A stretch of 64,000 bases of DNA, taken from contig NZ_BMHE01000004.1 in the NCBI RefSeq assembly GCF_014640555.1, positions 262,903 to 326,902 on the forward strand, given 5' to 3'. Both the position numbers and the translations under genes were made by a program. Origin of the DNA: Paenibacillus marchantiophytorum (lineage in GTDB: Bacteria; Bacillota; Bacilli; Paenibacillales; NBRC-103111). The notes beneath the pieces were generated by a model. The model searched no databases and was not told where the DNA came from. It saw nothing but the letters and a program-made list of their open reading frames with translations. Shown here in pieces: positions 24,972-33,568 of this stretch. How positions within the stretch are numbered: position 1 is the first letter of the stretch; each line of letters opens with the position of its first letter.

Positions 24972-25976
24972 CTAGCTGCTGCAGCTAGAACCGCAGCTGG
25001 AAGATGAGCAGGAGGAACCCGATCCGGAACTGCAATTGCTGCTGCTGCCAGAATCACCGCCGGAGCTGGTGTCGCCGCTATTGTCGCCACTGCTGTTGCC
25101 ACCGCAGCCTGACGCCGAGCAGTTGGAGGTTCTGTCTTTCCCTGTATCTTCTTGATTCTCAGGCATATACGAGTCCATGCCGCTCGTGTAATCGTGGGCT
25201 TCGCTGATGGAGAAGAACATCATCGCGCCAGCCAAGTAGACCATACTGTTAGGCCCGGATAAGGAGTTCTGCCAGCCTGTATCCTCAAACCTGCGGCTGT
25301 TCGCGGCCTTCTCGGCTTCCGAGATCGCTTGCGCTACGAGCAAGCCGATCGTTTCAGCCACTTCGGGATATCGCTTCGCTTGCTCCATATCAAACCACAG
25401 CTCGGCGATCTCCTCTTCGTTCCCGCCGCGAAGCAAGTCTGTTCGTTCCTTATCCAACGGATTACGGAAAAAGCCATTCCAACAGCGGGCGCTGGTTGGC
25501 GTAAATTCAAATAAATGCGCATACACCCAGTCAAACCATGCGCGCTCTCCCGGCATTTCCTTTGGTTCGCGCTCTGGCGCATGGTGAATAACGCCACCAG
25601 CGAATTGCTCTCCGAAGCGTTGATATTCCCGTGTGAACATCAGCATCTCGTGCCAAATAGCGTCGATTTCATGGCTGAACATCGGGGTTCGCTTTAAGAT
25701 CAGATTCATGAGGAAAAATCGTTTCAATTCAAACCATTTACAGGAAAACTCATCATCACTCATAAGCGGGTGTTCAATTTTGACACGATATTGGAGTCTT
25801 TCTACATAATCAGGCGGAAGTGCGCTGTCCAATTTAGCGACTAGACGAGCTAATGGAATGCCGGCTTGCAAACCAAGCCCTTGCGGTAAATCTGCTGCGC
25901 GATAACTAGGTTTGGATTTCCCAGGACGATTGCGCTTGGGCGGTTTGGATGATTTCCCGAATAAAAAACGAAACAT
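24972..25976 (-). CDS. GRDP/DUF1399-like protein with Ser-Cys-Gly-rich tail
   Basis: A 334-residue protein. The middle carries IWHEMLMFTREYQRFG (about residue 100) followed by a HH-A-P turn, the pattern of glycine-rich-domain-containing (DUF1399) proteins. The last 60 residues are low complexity (Gly, Ser, Asn, Asp) with six cysteines spaced through SSNCSS, GSSCSS and CGSSC runs. Function unknown; a metal-binding, cross-linked or surface-exposed tail is possible. Start ATG 25976 has AAGGAGG 7 bases upstream; ATG 25982 would be too close to it. Confidence 0.65.
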   Translation of the reverse strand: MFRFLFGKSSKPPKRNRPGKSKPSYRAADLPQGLGLQAGIPLARLVAKLDSALPPDYVERLQYRVKIEHPLMSDDEFSCKWFELKRFFLMNLILKRTPMFSHEIDAIWHEMLMFTREYQRFGEQFAGGVIHHAPEREPKEMPGERAWFDWVYAHLFEFTPTSARCWNGFFRNPLDKERTDLLRGGNEEEIAELWFDMEQAKRYPEVAETIGLLVAQAISEAEKAANSRRFEDTGWQNSLSGPNSMVYLAGAMMFFSISEAHDYTSGMDSYMPENQEDTGKDRTSNCSASGCGGNSSGDNSGDTSSGGDSGSSSNCSSGSGSSCSSSSCGSSCSS

Positions 25977-26086
25977 GAGCATCCCTCCTTATTTCCAATA
26001 TAACACATCTATGTAAATCGAAGAATAACAATCGTTGGAAAATAGAGGTTGCAACACCTATAATACTCGTAAGGAGGTGCTGATCG

Positions 26087-26971
26087 ATGAAAATTGCAGT
26101 TACCGGCGGCAGCGGCTTTATTGGCAAGCGATTGATCTCACATTTGCAGCAGCAAGGCCATGAATTAATCAATATTTCCCGTTCAGCCCAAGCTGTGAGC
26201 CCGCATGCGCGTACTATAACCTGGGAGCAACTGCGAACCTCTTCACAAGACCTCGAAGGCTTGGATGCGATCGTCAATCTTGCTGGAGAATCCATTAATC
26301 AACGATGGACCCCCAAAGCCAAAGAGCGCATTGTCCAATCACGCATTAAGGCCGCTGAACAGGTTGCACAGCTCGTTGAAAGGTTGACCACCAAACCAAA
26401 AGTGGTTGTCAATGCTTCTGGGATGTCCGTCTACGGTACTTCAGAGACAGAGACATTCGATGAGCGAAGTCCTCATCGTCAAGTCGATTTTTTATCAGGT
26501 GTCGTCGAGCAGTGGGAACACGCGGCAGATCAAATCAAAGGACCCAGAATCGTCAAAGTGCGCGTAGGACTTGTGCTCGATGGCCAAGAAGGCGCTTTTC
26601 CCAAAATGGCTCTGCCTTACAAGCTTGGCGTTGGCGGCCGAATAGGCAGCGGCAAGCAGTGGCTCTCATGGATCCATATTGAAGATATGGTGCGATTAAT
26701 CGATTTCTGCATCATGAACGATGCCATCGTTGGACCGGTTAATGCCACAGCGCCGAATCCGGTGACCAATCTAGCATTCGGACGGGCATTAGGGAAAGCG
26801 ATGCATAGACCTAATCTATTCCCGCTCCCCGCTTTCGTGCTGAAGCTGATTTTCGGCGAATTGTCCACCCTTCTCTTAGACGGCCAAAAGGTGCTCCCGC
26901 ACGTTCTTCTTGCGAATGGATTTACATTCAAGTACATAGACGTAGAAAAAGCGCTTGCCGATATCGTTTGA
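26087..26971 (+). CDS. TIGR01777-type NAD(P)-dependent epimerase
   Basis: A 294-residue extended SDR: VTGGSGFIGKRL at residues 5-16, NLAGESI near 64, YGTSETETF with the family E-rich turn, and the C-terminal DUF1731-like tail (ALGKAMHRPNLFPLPAFVLKL). This is the YfcH/TIGR01777 group, related to sugar epimerases, substrate unknown. AAGGAGGTG lies about 9 bases before the ATG. It is divergent from the GRDP-like gene. Confidence 0.9.
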   Translation: MKIAVTGGSGFIGKRLISHLQQQGHELINISRSAQAVSPHARTITWEQLRTSSQDLEGLDAIVNLAGESINQRWTPKAKERIVQSRIKAAEQVAQLVERLTTKPKVVVNASGMSVYGTSETETFDERSPHRQVDFLSGVVEQWEHAADQIKGPRIVKVRVGLVLDGQEGAFPKMALPYKLGVGGRIGSGKQWLSWIHIEDMVRLIDFCIMNDAIVGPVNATAPNPVTNLAFGRALGKAMHRPNLFPLPAFVLKLIFGELSTLLLDGQKVLPHVLLANGFTFKYIDVEKALADIV

Positions 26972-26976
26972 ATAGA

Positions 26977-27015
26977 AAACCCAGGTCCGCGAGCACAGCT
27001 CGTTAACCTGGGTTT
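26977..27015. terminator. Bidirectional terminator
   Basis: AAACCCAGG / CCTGGGTTT stem with inner GCGAGC/GCTCG pairs, between the converging epimerase and esterase genes. Confidence 0.8.
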
Positions 27016-27026
27016 CGTTTATCCAA

Positions 27027-28517
27027 CTATTTGGTAGATAAGTCATCCGTTACTTGAATAAGTTGCAATTGTGTGGGAGCTCCTGTCAACGTCAATACGC
27101 CTTTTTCATCATAGCTGATACCGAAATCGTTATCGTTGACAATGGCAATCGTATTTTTGTCAACGACCGCTAGTCCTTCGATCTTCTCATAGGGATAGCC
27201 AAGTTTGGCAATATCAACGATCAACTCTTTGCTTACAGGCTGAATCCCTTGATTCTTCAACTGTTGAATGGATAGCCCTTCCAAGTTATTGCTGGCCTCT
27301 TTCCCCAAAATATTCGTTGCTTTCGAGAAATCGGATTTGTAGATCCTCTTCAACTGAGCATCAGCGCCCGCGTTTTTATCACGCTCATCCACCAACAGCA
27401 CATCACTCGAAAGTGCCGACATATCGCTGATGACGATATCTTTTTGATTCACTTTCACAAACATTCCCGCTTGTTCGGCCACATACACATACTCACCAAC
27501 GATTTGTTTCGTCGCCAGATCCATCTTAAGAATACGCAGATTTCTGGAGGCTTCCCCTGTTTTTTTATCCGGATTAGCCATTGGACTTTGAATGGAAGTA
27601 TATAGGAATTTACCGTCTGGTGAAATCGTCACACCTTCGAAGCCGCGGTTGGCAATACGTTTGTTGTAAACCTCAGGCAGCGTATCGAAAATAGGGATTT
27701 GTGCGCCGGCCTGCACTAATTTCTCTTTGGCACCTTTTGGCACATAGCGGCCCAGAATCGTTCCATCGCGTTTAACTTGAAGAATGGATGGCCGGTATTC
27801 ATCCGAAATCCAAAACGTATCATCCGATGGGCTGTAGGTGATACCTTCCAAGTCCAATCCGTCCGGATCGTAGGAAAGTTTCGTTGCCCCTTTCTCATCG
27901 TAAGGCACTTCGTCCGTTCCGTCTAGGTTCGGCAAACCTGTTATGTATTTGGTCTTGCTTACTTTATCGATTTTGCCGTCCGGCAAGGAGAGTTTAATCG
28001 TCTCCAGAATTTCAATCGTACCGTTCGCAATTTTGAATTTGTACAAGCGAGGAACATAACTTTCAATAGGGAATGTGCGTAATTTATCTTTGCCTATTTC
28101 ACCATTAGGTCCGCGATCCGCAAGCGCATAGAACGTATCGGGAGCATCTTTGGGCAAATGCACTAGACCGGAGAAGCCGCCTTCTTGAATCCCTTTGTCC
28201 AGAACAGGCGCATTTTTCCACTCAAATTTCCCTGTCACTTTCGGAATATCCTTGAGGGAAATAGACTGATTCCATTCATTCCATTCCACTTGCTTCCCAA
28301 GTGCTTCACCAATCGCGCGAAGGGGTACATAGGTACTGCCGTCAATGACAACGGGATCTTTGTCGAGGGTTAGCGTTTTGCCACCGGATGTTATTGGAAA
28401 CTTTACCGCAATAGCTTCCAGCGCTGCCGGACCTGCTGCGACAACAGTTGCACTGGTTAAGGTACCCATAGCGGCAAACAATAAGAGCAAGCGTTTTCTT
28501 CTAAAAAATCTTTTCAT
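27027..28517 (-). CDS. Secreted phytase-like esterase with stalk domain
   Basis: A 496-residue secreted protein: signal peptide (to about 28, AGPAA), a copper-amine-oxidase-like N-terminal stalk (about 35-95, with DGSTYVPLRAIGEALG), then a large esterase-like domain of the phytase family (PF13449-like beta-propeller: FYALADRGPNGE, GLDLEGITYSPSDDTFWISDEYRPS, FEGVTISPDGKFLYTS, and near the end EGLAVVDKNTIAIVNDND). Such proteins are calcium-dependent phosphatase- or esterase-like enzymes acting outside the cell. Confidence 0.85.
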   Translation of the reverse strand: MKRFFRRKRLLLLFAAMGTLTSATVVAAGPAALEAIAVKFPITSGGKTLTLDKDPVVIDGSTYVPLRAIGEALGKQVEWNEWNQSISLKDIPKVTGKFEWKNAPVLDKGIQEGGFSGLVHLPKDAPDTFYALADRGPNGEIGKDKLRTFPIESYVPRLYKFKIANGTIEILETIKLSLPDGKIDKVSKTKYITGLPNLDGTDEVPYDEKGATKLSYDPDGLDLEGITYSPSDDTFWISDEYRPSILQVKRDGTILGRYVPKGAKEKLVQAGAQIPIFDTLPEVYNKRIANRGFEGVTISPDGKFLYTSIQSPMANPDKKTGEASRNLRILKMDLATKQIVGEYVYVAEQAGMFVKVNQKDIVISDMSALSSDVLLVDERDKNAGADAQLKRIYKSDFSKATNILGKEASNNLEGLSIQQLKNQGIQPVSKELIVDIAKLGYPYEKIEGLAVVDKNTIAIVNDNDFGISYDEKGVLTLTGAPTQLQLIQVTDDLSTK

Positions 28518-28620
28518 TTTAACCCTCCAATGATTTGATATCTTCCTTTGAGATTAGCTTACGGCTTGTCTATTCGCACAGTGTTAGAGAGATATGAATG
28601 TTTTGTAAATAAATTAATCT

Positions 28621-28659
28621 TTGCAATCCGACTAAAAGTTGTGTACAATTAATTTGTAC
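28621..28659 (+). promoter_or_regulatory. Promoter with inverted-repeat operator before glutathione peroxidase
   Basis: TTGCAA (28621), 17 bases and TACAAT (28644) form a promoter. The inverted repeat GTACAA-ttaat-TTGTAC (28643-28659) sits on the -10. Its TACAATT half resembles OhrR/MarR-type operators for organic peroxide, so peroxide induction is likely but unproven. Confidence 0.6.
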
Positions 28660-28685
28660 AAAATAAATAGGAGAAGGTGATCCTT

Positions 28686-29180
28686 TTGAACGTTCATCAA
28701 TTTACGGTTCGAACGATCCGCGGTGAAGAGAAATCCCTTGCTGACTACAAAGGTCAAGTACTGCTTATCGTCAATACGGCAACGAATTGTGGATTGGCTC
28801 CCCAATTTATAGGACTTCAAGAGCTCCACGACACCTATAAAGATCAAGGTTTCAGCGTGCTGGGTTTTCCATGCAATCAATTCATGGATCAGGAACCCGG
28901 TGACGATGCACAGGTTCAACAGGCTTGCCAATTAAATTTCGGCGTCAACTTCCCCCTGTTTTCCAAAATTAATGTGAACGGATCCGACGCGCATCCTTTG
29001 TACCGCCACCTGAAACAACAGACTTCCGGTATATTTGGCTCAGGCATTAAATGGAACTTCACGAAGTTTCTCGTTGATCAAGATGGCCGCGTCCTCAAAC
29101 GCTTCTCCCCTACTACAAAACCAAGTAAAATCGATGAGCAAATTCGTAAACTGCTTGAGAAATCCGCTGTCCAAGCTTAA
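28686..29180 (+). CDS. bsaA: Glutathione peroxidase family thiol peroxidase
   Basis: A 164-residue GPx-fold enzyme that reduces peroxides with a thiol partner, usually thioredoxin in Firmicutes. The peroxidatic cysteine is C35 in NTATNCGLAPQF; the FPCNQF with its conserved Gln-Asn and a second cysteine, and KWNFTKF with the conserved Trp, complete the site. Start is read as TTG 28686, with AAGGTGAT close ahead; GTG 28677 would sit on top of the ribosome site. The promoter carries an inverted repeat, so it may be peroxide-regulated. Confidence 0.9.
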   Translation: MNVHQFTVRTIRGEEKSLADYKGQVLLIVNTATNCGLAPQFIGLQELHDTYKDQGFSVLGFPCNQFMDQEPGDDAQVQQACQLNFGVNFPLFSKINVNGSDAHPLYRHLKQQTSGIFGSGIKWNFTKFLVDQDGRVLKRFSPTTKPSKIDEQIRKLLEKSAVQA

Positions 29181-29241
29181 ATTATCAAAACGGCTTCGCC
29201 GCCCTGAGAGATCAGCTTCTTCGAAGCGGACAAATCCTGTT

Positions 29242-29467
29242 AAGGGGAACTACAGTACGCTATTTAGGCAAATAGCAGGGATTCTAGGGTCATAGCGGAA
29301 CTACAGGGTCTTATTTCCGCGAAAAGCGCTGAATTCCCCTTCAAACAACAAAATAGCGCACTGCAGTTCCCTCTCGCTCGCGATAAAACCACTTTTTGCT
29401 AAAATAGCGCACTGTAGTTCCCTTTCCTCCGCGAGGCAGCTGGAGTAACTCCGCGTTTACTCCAAAC
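29242..29467. repeat. Intergenic repeat family B, copy 2
   Basis: Same order as copy 1: forward units at 29245-29265 and 29296-29316, reverse units at 29351-29371 and 29402-29422. The first forward and last reverse units pair over 21 bp with one mismatch, so this copy can fold into a long stem. It fills the space between the peroxidase and DUF1450 genes. Confidence 0.85.
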
Positions 29468-29530
29468 AAGATCCGATGGCTTATTTCCTTATCGACACTT
29501 ATCCGCATGGATTCAGCCTTATCTAATGCA

Positions 29531-29567
29531 AAAAGCATCCTGCTCACAGAATGAGCGGATGCTTTTT
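29531..29567 (-). terminator. Terminator after the DUF1450 gene
   Basis: AAAAAGCATCC / GGATGCTTTTT hairpin (with inner GCTCA/TGAGC) directly after the stop at 29570; symmetric enough to work both ways. Confidence 0.85.
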
Positions 29568-29569
29568 GG

Positions 29570-29791
29570 TTATTTCACATATTTTTTTGCCTTTTCAATG
29601 GCTTCATCTTCCGTAGGAGCTGTTACATAGCGGCCATTAATGAAAATAAAAGCAAAGCGAGAACAAGGGCCGCAATACGATTTACAAGCTACTTTGACCT
29701 CAGTTTCCGGAGCAATGACGCTTATTTTTGAAAGGGCGGACTTCACTTTCATGTGTTTGCATTTATCACAAATGCGAATATCATTGCGCAT
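29570..29791 (-). CDS. DUF1450 (YuzB-like) cysteine-rich protein
   Basis: A 73-residue protein of the DUF1450 family, with cysteines in CDKC (residues 8-11) and CKSYCGPC, an arrangement that suggests metal or Fe-S binding. Family members are conserved in Bacilli with unknown role. Its ATG overlaps the stop of the HesB-like gene (TAATG), so the two are translationally coupled. Confidence 0.85.
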   Translation of the reverse strand: MRNDIRICDKCKHMKVKSALSKISVIAPETEVKVACKSYCGPCSRFAFIFINGRYVTAPTEDEAIEKAKKYVK

Positions 29792-30093
29792 TAGTGATCT
29801 CCGTGATTCCCCTTGCTTGGGTTTGTAATCATGAAGCCTTCTTCCGGCGTATAGAAGTAATCAATGCGGATGCCATCGAGCAACGGCTCCGTTTTATCCA
29901 AAATCACATCAATCCCTTTATCCGTGCTGACAAGGACGTCATTTTCTGATTTATCGTCAAGACCTAAACCGTAGTGAGCGTGGTCACCATGGGAATGAGT
30001 CACTTGTACACGAACTAACAAACCTTTGTTTTCTTCTTTATCAAGCTCCAATTGAAGAACTTTTGCTGCGTTACGAGAAATTTTGACGTTCAT
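29791..30093 (-). CDS. HesB/IscA-like protein lacking cysteines
   Basis: A 100-residue HesB-fold protein (VKISRNAAKVLQ; NDVLVSTDKGIDVILD; ITNPSKG), the size of A-type Fe-S carriers. It has no cysteine at all, so it cannot bind a cluster as IscA does. Instead it has His-rich runs (HSHGDHAHYG and a C-terminal NHGDH). It resembles the Bacillus YneR-type variants. Coupled to a cysteine-rich DUF1450 gene, it may handle another metal. Confidence 0.85.
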   Translation of the reverse strand: MNVKISRNAAKVLQLELDKEENKGLLVRVQVTHSHGDHAHYGLGLDDKSENDVLVSTDKGIDVILDKTEPLLDGIRIDYFYTPEEGFMITNPSKGNHGDH

Positions 30094-30261
30094 ATGTACA
30101 CATCTCCTGAAACTATAATTTTATTTCTTATTGTAAAGAATCTAAGGCACGAAATCAACCTTTGTCCATGGAACCTTCGTAAACATCTCTCGACGCAAAC
30201 AAAGTACGTAAGTCTTGCTAATTCATGGCCTGAACTTTAAAATACATAGTAGTGAAAACAA

Positions 30262-30309
30262 TTGACACTAAATACAGGCTGGTTACTTACTTACCTCTAC
30301 GTTAGTGTC
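30262..30309 (+). promoter_or_regulatory. Upstream region of the HxlR gene with mirrored boxes
   Basis: TTGACA at 30262-30267 lies in a half-site GACACTAA (30264-30271) that is mirrored by TTAGTGTC (30302-30309), 30 bases downstream. The pair could be an autoregulatory site. The -10 is not clear. Confidence 0.4.
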
Positions 30310-30339
30310 GGGTATTATACATTGAAAGGAAGCGAACTT

Positions 30340-30699
30340 ATGTCAACCCTAGAGAATGAAAAAGTCGCTCCACTCAGCAACTATATTCCGAAAGTACCCA
30401 AAGAAATTGCATGCTCCATTGAACGTACACTTGAAGTGATTGGCGGCAAATGGGCGTTTCTCGTGCTGCGAGAATTGTTTTGCGGAACGAAGCGATTCGG
30501 TGAGCTGCAGCGCCAAGTCACGGGCATTAGTCCCAAGTCATTGACAGATATTCTTAGGCACCTGGAAGAGCATGGGGTCTTGGAAAGAATGGCTTACCCT
30601 ACTGTGCCTGTTACGGTCGAGTATACGCTGACACCAAAAGGCGAGGATTTGCATCAAATATTAAAAGAAATGAAGCTATGGTCAGCAAAATGGACATAA
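30340..30699 (+). CDS. HxlR-family transcriptional regulator
   Basis: A 119-residue winged-helix regulator: ACSIERTLEVIGGKWAFLVLRELFCG at residues 22-47, RFGELQRQVTGISPKSLTDILRHLEEHGVLER and a beta wing. The cysteine in ACSIER matches the redox/electrophile-sensing Cys of HxlR proteins such as YodB. ATG 30340 follows AAAGGAAG. No target gene stands next to it; MetAP follows on the same strand after 31 bases. Confidence 0.9.
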   Translation: MSTLENEKVAPLSNYIPKVPKEIACSIERTLEVIGGKWAFLVLRELFCGTKRFGELQRQVTGISPKSLTDILRHLEEHGVLERMAYPTVPVTVEYTLTPKGEDLHQILKEMKLWSAKWT

Positions 30700-30730
30700 T
30701 GTAAGAATATCGTCAGAGGAGTGGAACGTC

Positions 30731-31480
30731 ATGATTACCATCAAGACCAAAGAAGAAATTGAAAAAATGGGCAGAGCCGGCCGTATTCTGGCTGATTGCC
30801 ACAAAGAAATCGCTAAAATGATTCGTCCAGGCATCACCACCTGGGAAATTGACCAATTCGTCGAGAGTTTTCTAGCCAAAAACGGTGCTACGCCCGAGCA
30901 AAAGGGCTATCATGGTTATCAATATGCGACATGCGCTTCCGTCAACGACGTGATTTGCCATGGTTTTCCGAAAAAAGAACCGCTTCAAGACGGCGATATT
31001 GTCACTATTGATATGGTTGTTCGTATAGACGGCTGGTTGGCTGATTCTGCTTGGTCCTATGCAGTCGGAACCATCTCGCCGATCGCTGAGAAATTATTGA
31101 ACGTCACGAAGGAATCACTCTACAAAGGGATTGAGAAAGCCATCCCCGGCAACCGCATCGGCGATGTGGCCCATGCCATTCAAGCATATGCCGAAGCACA
31201 AGGCTTCTCCGTTGTCAGAGATTTTATCGGACACGGCATCGGCTCCGAAATGCATGAAGAACCGCAAGTCCCTCACTATGGACCTGCCGGCAAAGGCCCG
31301 CGCATTAAGGAAGGGATGGTTTTCACGATTGAGCCGATGTTGAATGTCGGGAAATACCATTCCAAGGTCGATGCCGATGGGTGGACAGCTAGAACTTATG
31401 ACGGCAGCCTATCTGCCCAATATGAGCATACGATTGCCATTACAAGTGAAGGCCCGATTATTTTAACCGAACAATCATGA
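30731..31480 (+). CDS. map: Methionine aminopeptidase type I
   Basis: A 249-residue enzyme that removes the N-terminal Met from new proteins. Metal ligands are visible: D94 (TIDMVV), D105 (LADSAW), H168 (GHGIG), E201 (TIEPML) and a final Glu in YEHTIA, with substrate His H77 (ICHGFP). It is probably a second, stand-alone map gene since it is not beside adk/infA. AGAGGAGTGG precedes the ATG, and the AI-2E transporter gene follows after 16 bases. Confidence 0.93.
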   Translation: MITIKTKEEIEKMGRAGRILADCHKEIAKMIRPGITTWEIDQFVESFLAKNGATPEQKGYHGYQYATCASVNDVICHGFPKKEPLQDGDIVTIDMVVRIDGWLADSAWSYAVGTISPIAEKLLNVTKESLYKGIEKAIPGNRIGDVAHAIQAYAEAQGFSVVRDFIGHGIGSEMHEEPQVPHYGPAGKGPRIKEGMVFTIEPMLNVGKYHSKVDADGWTARTYDGSLSAQYEHTIAITSEGPIILTEQS

Positions 31481-31496
31481 TGCCGGAGGAACATGC

Positions 31497-32609
31497 ATGC
31501 TTTCTTTTTACAGGAAATATTGGAGAACAGCCTTTGACATTGCTCTCATTGTTCTAACTGTATATCTATTCATGCTGTTATTCAGCTATCTGTACCGCAT
31601 CGCAACGCCTATCTTTCTGGCTCTGATCATTTTTATGATGATCGAGCCTTTCGCTAGGTTTTTGCATCGCAAAGGAATGCGCAAGTCAATTGCATCCGCC
31701 ATTTCCACGCTGCTGTTTGTCTTGATAATTTTGGGCGCATTGGCAGGTGCCGTCGTTATTTTTACCAGTCAAATCATGAGTCTTGTCGATAAAGTCGATG
31801 ATTATCAGGCTATTTTCAATGATCAAATTGTACATAAAATCAGTGAATTGAATGATCGCTTCCAAACACTGCCGCCCGATGTCATCACCAAAGCCAAAGA
31901 CTATGCCGGACAATTCGCTGGCAACGCCTCCAAATTCATCATCGCCGTTCTATCTGGCTTGGTGACGAAACTCACCTCTTTCTCGACCTTTATGTTTAAT
32001 TTTATCGTCGGCATCATCTTGGCGTATTTCCTCAGTATCGAAATTGATTCCTGGAAACGCATTGCCGGTGAAAAGACACCCAAAACCTTCAAATCCGTCT
32101 TCTTTTTCCTCAAGGAGAACGTGGTGAAAGGCATTGTCTCTTACATAAAAGCACAAGCTAAACTGATTACCTTGACGTTCGTCGTTGTCTTCATTGCGTT
32201 ACTCTCTCTAGGCGTCAACAACGCCTTCTCCATCTCGCTCTTGTCAGCCATCTTTGATGTGCTGCCATTGCTGGGCGTGTCGACCTTGTTCATCCCATGG
32301 ATTATCTATCTCTTCATTGTTGGTCAAACGACACTAGCAATCTGGCTCAGCGCCATCTTGCTTGTCGTGATTCTCGTCAGGCAAATCATGGAGCCCAAGA
32401 TTACTGGGGAATCCTTGGGCGTATCGGCTTTTACAACCCTAGCCTTTATGATTCTCTCGCTTTCTCTGTTTGGGATTGCAGGCGTGATTCTCTCCCCTGT
32501 CCTGATCATCTTGATTAAAGCCTTACATACGCAAGGATATTTACAGCGCTGGATTCGCAAGCCTGAGGATGAATACGTCGAAGGCCGACTTCCCTACGAC
32601 GGACCTTAA
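31497..32609 (+). CDS. AI-2E family (PerM/YtvI) transporter
   Basis: A 370-residue polytopic protein with about seven to eight helices, the AI-2E/PerM family layout: an N-terminal pair with RIATPIFLALIIFMMIEP, a long soluble segment (about 90-150), then the conserved C-terminal block with FDVLPLLGVSTLFIPW and the end DEYVEGRLPYDGP. Family members export small signals or act as Na/Li-H antiporters. Role here unknown. Its start lies 16 bases after MetAP. Confidence 0.88.
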   Translation: MLSFYRKYWRTAFDIALIVLTVYLFMLLFSYLYRIATPIFLALIIFMMIEPFARFLHRKGMRKSIASAISTLLFVLIILGALAGAVVIFTSQIMSLVDKVDDYQAIFNDQIVHKISELNDRFQTLPPDVITKAKDYAGQFAGNASKFIIAVLSGLVTKLTSFSTFMFNFIVGIILAYFLSIEIDSWKRIAGEKTPKTFKSVFFFLKENVVKGIVSYIKAQAKLITLTFVVVFIALLSLGVNNAFSISLLSAIFDVLPLLGVSTLFIPWIIYLFIVGQTTLAIWLSAILLVVILVRQIMEPKITGESLGVSAFTTLAFMILSLSLFGIAGVILSPVLIILIKALHTQGYLQRWIRKPEDEYVEGRLPYDGP

Positions 32610-32615
32610 ATGAAC

Positions 32616-32664
32616 AAGAGCCTTGAGATTCGGTTCCATAACCGGAGATCAAGGCTCTTCTTTT
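32616..32664 (+). terminator. Terminator after the AI-2E gene
   Basis: AAGAGCCTTGA / TCAAGGCTCTT with inner CGGTT/AACCG pairing, then CTTTT; between converging genes. Confidence 0.8.
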
Positions 32665-33445
32665 ATACACGGTGTCTGCTGCGATAGACCGATGGCGCCA
32701 TGCCGATCTTCTGCGTGAAGACGCGGCTCAAATAAAAACCATTCTCATACCCGCACTTCGCGGCTATGGCATCCAAGGTTAAGGCCGAGCCCTCGAGGAG
32801 ATGCCGAGCTCGCGTAAGGCGAATTTCATTCAGAAATTCGGACGGTGTCTGGGCAAAGGCTCGGCGAAATTTACGGGTAAATTGGACAGCGGTCAGGCCC
32901 AGACTTACAGCCACATCCAACATGGATAAGCGTTCGTAGGCATGCTCCAGTAGAAACCTGCGCGCATCCTCCATGAGCTCATCCGATTCAGAAATCGTGT
33001 CATCGCTTAGCGCCCGCTCCATGGCAACGATACGAATCAGATCATTCACCATATGCTGTCTATGCATCGTGCTCTCTTCGTCCCAACCCTGCAGTTGTCT
33101 TAGATAGCGATAATTGGAGAGTAATCGATCTTTATCTTGAATCGACAGCTTGCCAGCCCAATCGCCTTCTTCCTCTGTGCTTCGTTCTGACAGCCACATA
33201 AACTGCAAGAAATGAAAGGAAAGGGGCTCCAATGTTTGGCGGTGGAAAGCTGTTTGAGGTGGACATAGCACCAAATCTCCGAAACTGGCTTCACCTTGAT
33301 GCTCACCTATTCGATAAGCAAACCGACCTTCTTCTACCGCAAATAACGTCCAAAGCGGGTAATCATCTACTTCCAACATGAACTCCGTCTTCTTATGCCA
33401 GTATACATGCCCAAGAAGTTTCAATGACAGATCGTGAGAGCGCAT
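32663..33445 (-). CDS. AraC-family regulator
   Basis: A 260-residue regulator with an N-terminal cupin (YPLWTLFAVEEGRFAYRIG; SFGDLVLCPPQTAFHR) and a C-terminal double HTH (LSMLDVAVSLGLTAVQFTRKFRR; LDAIAAKCGYENGFYLSRVFTQKIG). It is divergent from the FAD-dependent oxidoreductase gene with a 123-base gap, so it likely activates that gene when its sugar ligand is present. Confidence 0.88.
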   Translation of the reverse strand: MRSHDLSLKLLGHVYWHKKTEFMLEVDDYPLWTLFAVEEGRFAYRIGEHQGEASFGDLVLCPPQTAFHRQTLEPLSFHFLQFMWLSERSTEEEGDWAGKLSIQDKDRLLSNYRYLRQLQGWDEESTMHRQHMVNDLIRIVAMERALSDDTISESDELMEDARRFLLEHAYERLSMLDVAVSLGLTAVQFTRKFRRAFAQTPSEFLNEIRLTRARHLLEGSALTLDAIAAKCGYENGFYLSRVFTQKIGMAPSVYRSRHRV

Positions 33446-33568
33446 CCAACAGCCTCCCTGATAATGAAATAAAGTATATGCTTATTGTAACTCTCTGCAT
33501 GTTCATTGGGAATCATTTATTTTATGATGAAATCAAATACATTCCATTCAACAGCGAGGTGCTTAGTT

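Noticed and set aside
24972..25150. The Ser/Cys-rich tail as a ribosomally made lanthipeptide core
   Set aside because: No LanM, LanB/C or protease genes are nearby, and the protein has a large conserved core; a structural tail is simpler.
25906..26295. Open frame spanning the divergent GRDP-like and epimerase starts
   Set aside because: It crosses two real gene starts and has no recognisable domain.
29242..29467. Repeat B as an insertion sequence
   Set aside because: It is only 220 bp, holds no transposase frame, and no target duplication was seen; at most it is a non-autonomous element.
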